Source: Imbricaverruca yamaguchii (lineage: Eukaryota; Arthropoda; Thecostraca; Neoverrucidae). Taken from it: a stretch of 64,000 nt of DNA. The stretch spans positions 3,412,501 to 3,476,500 of the forward strand of contig JAOTOL010001656.1 of the NCBI GenBank assembly GCA_034440575.1, in the 5' to 3' direction. Under the pieces are notes generated by a model. That model saw only the letters and a program-made list of their open reading frames with translations, did no database searches and was not told the DNA's origin. Positions 59,001 through 64,000 of this stretch are shown in pieces (position 1 is the stretch's first letter; every line of letters starts with the position of its first letter). The translations under genes were made by a program, and so were the position numbers.

Positions 59001-61464
59001 CACGGCGGGTTGTAGATGTCAGGAGCTGACGGCATCAGTACAGGCCACGTCCGTGAATGTCAGGTCACTGAAGGTTAGGTAACAAGTGACACTCGGTCAG
59101 CAAACTCAGCATACATTTGGGGAAGTGAAGCCTTGTGAAGAACTTCGGGGTCTTCATGACCAAATACGCTGCTGACATATAGCATCGCCAAACTCTCACG
59201 TGGATTGGTTGCGGATGGACTCGATGACCCCGGAATTTGCGGGGTTCTAACAGGCGATCGTACTATGGTGGCGCGATTCCTGCGGCAGTCACTGGGTGGT
59301 TGTGCTGCAGTGTCGCAAGGCGGCCGTGTGGGCCCGAGTCGCCCCAGTGGGTACCCAGCGACGATGAATACACAGGCTCAGTTCCAACCGCTAGTCAATG
59401 GTGATAACAAATATCATGAAGAGTTCGACGCCCTACCGACTAAGCCACCGCGACCCCGGAGAGTGCCACCGACGTTGACTTGGAACACACTTCTTACAAT
59501 TCTACCGACACACGATGACATGACAGCGGAGTGACAACGCAAGGCAAGATACCGCCGTCTACCAAGACGAACTCACTTTCCGTAGCGTACGAACTGTTGA
59601 ACTGATCAACAATCGACTGTCTTTTGTCAGATGGTGTTCTTCCGTCCAGACGAAGGCAAGTGAGCTGATGCTGTTCGCACAGCTCAGCCAGCAGATCCAG
59701 GGTCTGGAGCGAAGGACCACAGGAACACATCAATGTTTCCGACCCCATAAATAGATATAAACCTACTTCGGGGTCACCGACCAAATCTTGCAAGTGATCC
59801 GAACTGACTCACTCAGCAGCGTGAGAGCACCTACAACTCACAGCATCTGGTCTTATAGGACCTATCGTTGCAGCGCACATCACTTCACTGTGCAGGAAGA
59901 CAGGCAGCCATTTGGTAAATTATAGCATATGTCATATAGCACATTAAGCTCTAGTGATACCTTACTACAGTACGCAAGTGCAGAAATTGAAAACATCCAT
60001 TTCAATCTTGAACGAGATGCTAAATATCTCGTGTTATCTTCTTATTCAGCATATATAGCTGGTGCAGACAACAATGTTAAGGTGAGTAAGAGCTCTGCCT
60101 CAGCGTAGAAACACTACCCACAGGTCACCAACCGGGCCAATATTTTGCACGTGACTGCTTAACAGTGTTGCACAACTAGTAGGACATCAATATAGTGAAT
60201 CGGACGGGACGGGGATGGCCGAGTGGTTAAGGTGTTGGGCTCTGGGTATCAAAGGTCCCGGGTTCGACACTAGCGCCGCTCAGGACATCTCCCAATCCCG
60301 CGGCCCACCGGCGAAACAGTGTGGGCGACGCCATTAGCCGTCAATATGCATAAAGTGTGTCGTGAACCAACCAATAAACAAACATGCAATAGTGAATGGG
60401 ACGAAAAGTTCATTTTCGCCACATCGTGCCAACCTGCTAGAACAACATTCGTAACCTTCGACTGATATTGGCAGTGTATTGCACCAACCTCAGGTTTGCT
60501 GATACCGGTACCTGTGCGTAGTACGAGATGCTATTGGCACAGTGTACTACTGTGTTGTGCCGGTACCGGTACCTGGTCAGGTTATTGTTTTTTTTTCGAC
60601 ACATCGACCGTTGAGTCATGTAGCGCCGCCAATCTCTCACGCCGATTGGTCGCGGGCGAAGAGTAGCGACAGGTGAGACTCGAACCCACAACCTTTCGAT
60701 TGTGAAACGAGCAACTTACCCCTCGGCTACTCGTCCCCGGTACCGGTACCTGTGTGTAGTGTACGAGATGCTACTGGCACAGTGCGCTACTGTGGTAGTG
60801 GTGGTGGTGAATTGGTGTTTAGGGGCGCGTCGAAATCTTGGGTTATTTTGCGCCCAAGTGTACTACCCTGTTGTGCCGGCCTCGATACTTGTGTGTAGTT
60901 CGAGATGGTACTGGCATGGTATACCACCCTGTTGTGCCGGTACCGGTACCTGTATGTAGTACGAGATAATACTGGCGCAGTGTACTACCGTGTTGTGCCG
61001 GTACCGGTGCCTGTGTGCAGTACGAGATGGTACTGGCGTTGTGTACCACCCTGTTGTGCTGGCCCCGATACCTGTGCGCGGTACGAGATGGTACTGGCGC
61101 AGTGTACCACCCTGCTGTGCCGGTACCGGTGCCTGTGTGTGGGACGAGATGGTACTGGCAGTGCACTACGGTGTTGTGTCGGCACTGATACCCGTGTGTA
61201 GTACGAGATGAGCACAATCTTGCTGGAGTATTCAGCGCGCCGCAGCACACTGAGCAGGTGCCACAGTACGGCCATCTTGCCCGAGTCGGTGGCCGACGGC
61301 GATCTCGTGCTGAATCCATCGGGAAATTGCAGCCCCAAGCTGCTGAGAAGCGAGCACTGCCGATTGGCGACACAGTCAGAGCTCCGTCGAACTGCGCCGG
61401 GAAAATGTCCAGCAGTGGAGATGGTCACGACTCCCAGGGACTGTGGCGAAGGACAGTTAGGGAT
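52976..61464 (-). CDS. RAD54B: RAD54B, SNF2-family DNA translocase (C-terminal seven exons)
   Basis: RAD54B is an ATP-driven double-strand DNA translocase that assists RAD51 in homologous recombination. My model joins 61192-61464, 59577-59703, 58251-58410, 56514-56640, 55798-55927, 53496-53581 and 52976-53050. All junctions are GT-AG and all phases agree. It covers the second helicase lobe: [37 protein letters not shown] (motif IV/Q region), [17 protein letters not shown] (motif V), [20 protein letters not shown] (motif VI). RAD54B-type features follow: [20 protein letters not shown] and a zinc-like THDLLDCQC. The C terminus is RHVVSAAFE. The [12 protein letters not shown] and HDLLDC motifs favour RAD54B over RAD54L. 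N-terminal exons with motifs I-III lie beyond the right edge. Confidence 0.94.
53496..53581 (-). CDS. RAD54B: RAD54B exon encoding [12 protein letters not shown]
   Basis: Acceptor GGTGCTGCAG, donor GTTAGT, 86 bp, phase 1 in and 0 out. It encodes [20 protein letters not shown] then GPLDPDLVQ, matching the LSMSQLKQWKHF…LTDPFLE stretch of RAD54B. Confidence 0.88.
54488..54515. repeat. 28-bp perfect palindrome
   Basis: AGCAAATTTTATAT and its complement meet without a spacer. It is TA-rich and may be an insertion scar or cruciform. Confidence 0.85.
54644..55124 (-). mobile_element. hAT-like MITE, copy 4 (best termini and TSD)
   Basis: It begins CAGTGATAATTCTTTGTG and ends CACTATTTTAACCCTG. Flanking octamers TGTACGTC (54636-54643) and TGCACGTC (55125-55132) differ at one base, the 8-bp duplication typical of hAT elements. 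It is collinear with copy 2. Confidence 0.85.
55402..55470. repeat. 22-bp tandem repeat, three copies
   Basis: GTGGTGTTGCAGGTGTCG recurs three times in a RAD54B intron. Confidence 0.8.
55798..55927 (-). CDS. RAD54B: RAD54B exon with [19 protein letters not shown]
   Basis: Acceptor CACCTTGCAG, donor GTCAGT, 130 bp, phase 0 in and 1 out. It encodes [20 protein letters not shown] then [20 protein letters not shown], the cysteine-bearing C-terminal motif of the RAD54 family. A long ORF in another frame across it is a shadow. Confidence 0.93.
56050..56115 (+). mobile_element. SINE tail fragment (family B)
   Basis: GGGCGCTAAATGACC … GGTCGATGCGCCCTAAAACT then CAAATAACCAACC is a diverged copy of the tail at 9113-9165. 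Confidence 0.6.
56514..56640 (-). CDS. RAD54B: RAD54B exon with [10 protein letters not shown]
   Basis: Acceptor CGCCGCCAG, donor GTCAGT, 127 bp. It encodes [20 protein letters not shown] then [20 protein letters not shown]. The phase is 2 in (AG|A) and 0 out. Confidence 0.95.
57296..58060. repeat. ~37-46-bp minisatellite in a RAD54B intron
   Basis: About 18 units of AATGCTGTGCGTCGAGGTAA followed by TGCTGTACAGCCGCACTACA, with length variants. It starts about 190 bp inside the intron, and I see no clear copy of an exon edge in it. Confidence 0.9.
58251..58410 (-). CDS. RAD54B: RAD54B exon with helicase motifs V and VI
   Basis: Acceptor GGGCGTCCAG, donor GTTGGT, 160 bp, phase 1 in and 2 out. 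It encodes [40 protein letters not shown] and [13 protein letters not shown]. The arginine of SRVWRDGQ is the expected arginine finger. Confidence 0.97.
58440..58740. repeat. ~80-bp tandem repeat, three to four diverged units
   Basis: The units carry GGTCCCATATACCAGACCGT, GCCATCACGGACAACCAGAG and GTAATATGGCTGCAAG. The array lies in the intron directly upstream of the motif V/VI exon, without visible exon bases. Confidence 0.75.
59577..59703 (-). CDS. RAD54B: RAD54B exon with [13 protein letters not shown]
   Basis: Acceptor TTCGCTCCAG, donor GTGAGT, 127 bp, phase 0 in and 1 out. It encodes [20 protein letters not shown] then [20 protein letters not shown], the start of helicase lobe 2. Confidence 0.95.
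60192..60403 (+). mobile_element. tRNA-derived SINE (family E, Leu/Ser-like head) with 15-bp TSD
   Basis: The body is 60207-60388: A-box TGGCCGAGTGGTTAAGG, B-box GGTTCGACACT, and tail GTGTCGTGAACCAACCAATA ending AAACAAACATGC. The flanking ATAGTGAATCGGACG (60192-60206) and ATAGTGAATGGGACG (60389-60403) differ by one base. It is the full-length source type of the 30-bp fragment at 8522-8551. Confidence 0.92.
60480..61215. repeat. ~60-bp minisatellite copying a RAD54B exon end and donor
   Basis: About nine units. On the minus strand each holds CATCTCGTACTACACACAGG, equivalent to the last 18-20 bases of the 61192-61464 exon plus its donor (…CTCATCTCGTACTACACACG|G GTATCAG), followed by TACCGGTACCGGCACAAC. 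The innermost unit is the true exon edge at 61192. A family A SINE (60585-60737) is inserted in it. Confidence 0.88.
60578..60740 (-). mobile_element. tRNA-derived SINE (family A) inside the RAD54B minisatellite
   Basis: It is nearly identical in layout to 36598-36755 (…CGACCAATCGGCGTGAGAGA…, B-box GGTTCGAGTC, head GGGGACGAGTAGCCGAGGGG). GGTACCGGTACCTG lies on both sides, but it is also part of the repeat unit, so it is not proof of a TSD. Confidence 0.88.
61192..61464 (-). CDS. RAD54B: RAD54B exon with [12 protein letters not shown]
   Basis: The donor GTATCAG begins at 61191, phase 0. It encodes [15 protein letters not shown]…, [20 protein letters not shown] and [12 protein letters not shown] (RAD54B: …ESGKLQVLSKLLAVI…KVVLVSNYTQ). 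I chose the acceptor CTTCTGCAG at 61465, which keeps phase 0 and an open frame. CCACAG about 17 bases further in is an alternative. The start is therefore less sure than the end. Confidence 0.88.
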
Positions 61465-62079
61465 CTGCAGAAGCTGAGGGGCGAGGCCTGCCCAGCCCTG
61501 AGACGGCCAGGGTTCTGCCGAGACTGGGGAAGAGTACTGCTCAACATGAAGATGACGTCATAACGGAACAGATCGACAGGGACACGTGATGGTCAGACTT
61601 CCGCGCACACGTGAACTACTAGGAACACTTGCACACAACGGTGGACACGTTATGATGTGGGGACTAGTCTAGACTTCAGCCCCAGGGAACCATCAACCCG
61701 TCTAAATATGCATGCGCAGGACCACAGCAGAACTGCGTGCTCTCTTCACTATAATACGGGCAGAGCTATACGGTAATCGGTAACAAGTACGGTCTTTCCG
61801 ATACTCATCACAGCAAATAGCATTAGCATACTCACAGGTGGGGCGGGGCCGGACTTCCGGTTATAATTATCAGTCGCAGCGAAAGGCTCAATGTGGTGTC
61901 ATAACTCAGATCTCAAGACGGTTCAGTTCACACCTCCATGCACGTTTGCCACGCGTTTCATCCAGCTTGCTACGTACCTTGTCTTCTAGCTTTCTCGTGG
62001 TTCAGCTGGCTCTATGCCTCATCCATCCCACTCTATATCTTCTCCCACAATTAGTCCAGCTCGCTCCATTACAATGAAA

Positions 62080-62560
62080 CAGTATTGGTTTTTCATCATG
62101 CGTGAGATGCCGAGACGAGTACGGTATAACCTTGGAATTCGGCATGGAAGCGAAATCGTTCAGAAAACGAAGCCCTTGAAGCTAAATTTTGGACCAATTT
62201 CCTACTTGCAAATGCACCTATTACTTTGCTTTTGGACATACCTAATTGTGGAAATCAATATTAACGGTAACGGTACCCACGGTATCCACTGGCATTGCAG
62301 GCTAAACCACCTTATTTGATCAAACCGGCATTGAATGCCAAACCACCCCTTACCTGGAATTGTGCTACAAGAGATTCGTATATCACGATCCATAAAGGTG
62401 AGCAAAGCCATGATACGTATGAGATACTCTCATAAATGAGACATGATTACTTCATACACACGCACATCAAAAAGTGCTATGCCATTGCTTGTTTGGATAG
62501 GTCGATTCGGTGTTCGCGAAGTGGCATATTCTACTCTTTTTCACGGATAATGTTTCACTG
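62080..62560 (+). mobile_element. hAT-like MITE, copy 5 (left end damaged)
   Basis: It begins CAGTATTGGTTTTTCATC (a piece of the left end is deleted) and ends TTTTTCACGGATAATGTTTC then ACTG. The blocks GGCATTGCAGGCTAAACCAC and ATAGGTCGATTCGGTGTTCG keep the family order. No TSD is visible. Confidence 0.7.
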
Positions 62561-62899
62561 TTCCAGTAGTCCACCCAGCTCGTGCATGCATGCCACCCAG
62601 CTGGTTCGAATATCTCGCTCAGCTCGCCCACTCTGTACTACTGACGTCACAAATAGCCTGACAGTCAGGCTGGGCGTCCTGACACCTGGGTATCCTGCAT
62701 AAACATGGGTGTGGTGGGAAGCAGTACACTTATCCAGGATATTCAGGGACCAGGACTCTCAGCCTGATTTCCAAGCTATTCGCGACGCCAATGGTACGTA
62801 GGTGTGGTGGGAAACAGCATACTTATGCGCTATATTCAGGTGCCGGTAAGTCGAGTCTGACTGCCGGGTTATTTGTGACACAAATTATACCTGGCCCAA

Positions 62900-64000
62900 T
62901 GTGTTGCCCATACCTCGTCCAGCTGGGTACCGGAGCTCGTCCAGCTAGCTGCCGTACCTCGTCCGGCTGTCTGCCGTACCTCGTCCGGCTATCTGCCGTA
63001 CCTCGTCAGACTGGCTGCCGTACCTCGTCCGGCTGACTGCCATACCTCGTCAGACTGGCTGCCGTACCTCGTCCAGCTGACTGCCATACCTCGTCAGACT
63101 GGCTGCTGTACCTCGTCCGGCTGGCTGCCGGAGCTCGTCCGGCTGGCTGCCGTACCTCGTCCGGCTGGCTGCCGTACCTCGTCTGGCTGGCTGCCGTACC
63201 TCGTCCTGGCTGGCTGCCGTACCTCGTCCGGCTGGCTGCCGTACCTCGTCCAGCTGGCTGCCGTACCTCGTCCGGACTGGCTGCCGTACCTCGTCCAGCT
63301 GGCTGCCGTACCTCGTCTAGCTGGCTGCCGTACCTCGTCTGGCTGGCTGCCGTACCTCGTCTGGCTGGCTGCCGTACCTCGTCTGGCTGGCTCCCGTACC
63401 TCGTCCGGCTGGCTGCCGTACCTCGTCCGGCTGTCTGCCGTATCTCGTCAGACTGGCTGCCGTACCTCGTCCAGCTGGCTGCCGTACCTCGTCCGGCTGA
63501 CTGCCATACCTCGTCAGACTGGCTGCCGTACCTCGTCTGGCTGGCTGCCGTACCTCGTCTGGCTGCTGGTCCGGCTGGCTGCCGTACCTCTCGTGCTGCT
63601 AGTCGCTGGCTGCCGTACCTGTCCGGCTGGCTGCAGACACTCGTCTGGCTGGCTGCCTCGTGACTGGCTGCCTACGTCCAGCTGGCTGCCGTACCTTGTC
63701 CGGCTGGCTGCCATACCTCGTCGACTGGCTGGCTGCCGGAGCCCGTCCGGCTGGCTGCCGTACCGTCTGGCTGGCTGCCGGAGCCCGTCCAGCTGGCTGC
63801 CGGAGCTCGTCCAGCTGGCTGCCGTACCTCGTCTGGCTGGCTGCCGTACCTCGTCTGGCTGGCTGCCGGAGCCCGTCTGGCTGGCTGCCGTACCTCGTCA
63901 GACTGGCTGCCGTACCTCGTCTGGCTGGCTGCCGGAGCCCGTCTGGCTGGCTGCCGTACCTCGTCAGACTGGCTGCTGTACCTCGTCTGGCTGGCTGCCG
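62900..64000. repeat. ~22-bp minisatellite running off the right edge
   Basis: About 50 units of GCTGGCTGCCGTACCTCGTC plus two variable bases, homogeneous in the middle and more broken at 63560-63740. On the minus strand each unit reads CGAG|GTACGGCAGCC, a possible donor. It probably lies in a RAD54B intron. Confidence 0.92.

Overview
This is metazoan, most likely invertebrate (arthropod-like), nuclear genomic DNA. Genes are split by GT-AG introns, exons are GC-rich, and introns and intergenic DNA are AT-rich. The DNA is packed with tRNA-derived SINEs, a CR1-like LINE, piggyBac and other DNA transposons, MITEs and minisatellites. I cannot name the species.

Three host genes are recognisable. 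(1) At 3537-4427 (+) is the 3' exon of a forkhead (Fox) transcription factor, starting inside the forkhead domain. (2) At 11437-47007 (-) is POP1, the large protein subunit of RNase P / RNase MRP. I rebuilt it as nine exons whose phases all agree, including an 18-kb last intron. (3) At 52976-61464 (-) is the 3' part of RAD54B, a SNF2-family recombination ATPase, as seven phase-consistent exons. Its N-terminal exons lie beyond the right edge. RAD54B and POP1 are tandem neighbours.

The last POP1 intron holds a nested set of mobile elements. The outermost is a DNA transposon (11848-25288) with about 450-bp terminal inverted repeats, an apparent TGCA target duplication and a multi-exon gene of an invertebrate-wide family that I treat as a candidate transposase. 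That gene is cut by a 9.03-kb insertion flanked by a 9-bp duplication. Inside the insertion sits a piggyBac element (18877-22310) with TTAA sites, matching TIRs and a transposase carrying one frameshift. Elsewhere there is a five-copy hAT-like MITE family, several SINE families that share a central core, a CR1-like LINE that twice received SINE tails with perfect target duplications, and two other decayed mobile-type genes (30.5-31.5 kb and 49.6-51.0 kb).

The most unusual signal is a pattern in the minisatellites of the two repair/RNA-processing genes. Five arrays each start at an exon edge, and the repeat unit contains a copy of that edge: POP1 exon 3 donor (about 58 x 56 bp), POP1 exon 4 acceptor (about 22 units), POP1 exon 6 acceptor, the POP1 stop codon, and a RAD54B donor. 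One POP1 intron is therefore bracketed by an array of duplicated 5' splice sites at one end and duplicated 3' splice sites at the other. I know of no description of this arrangement.
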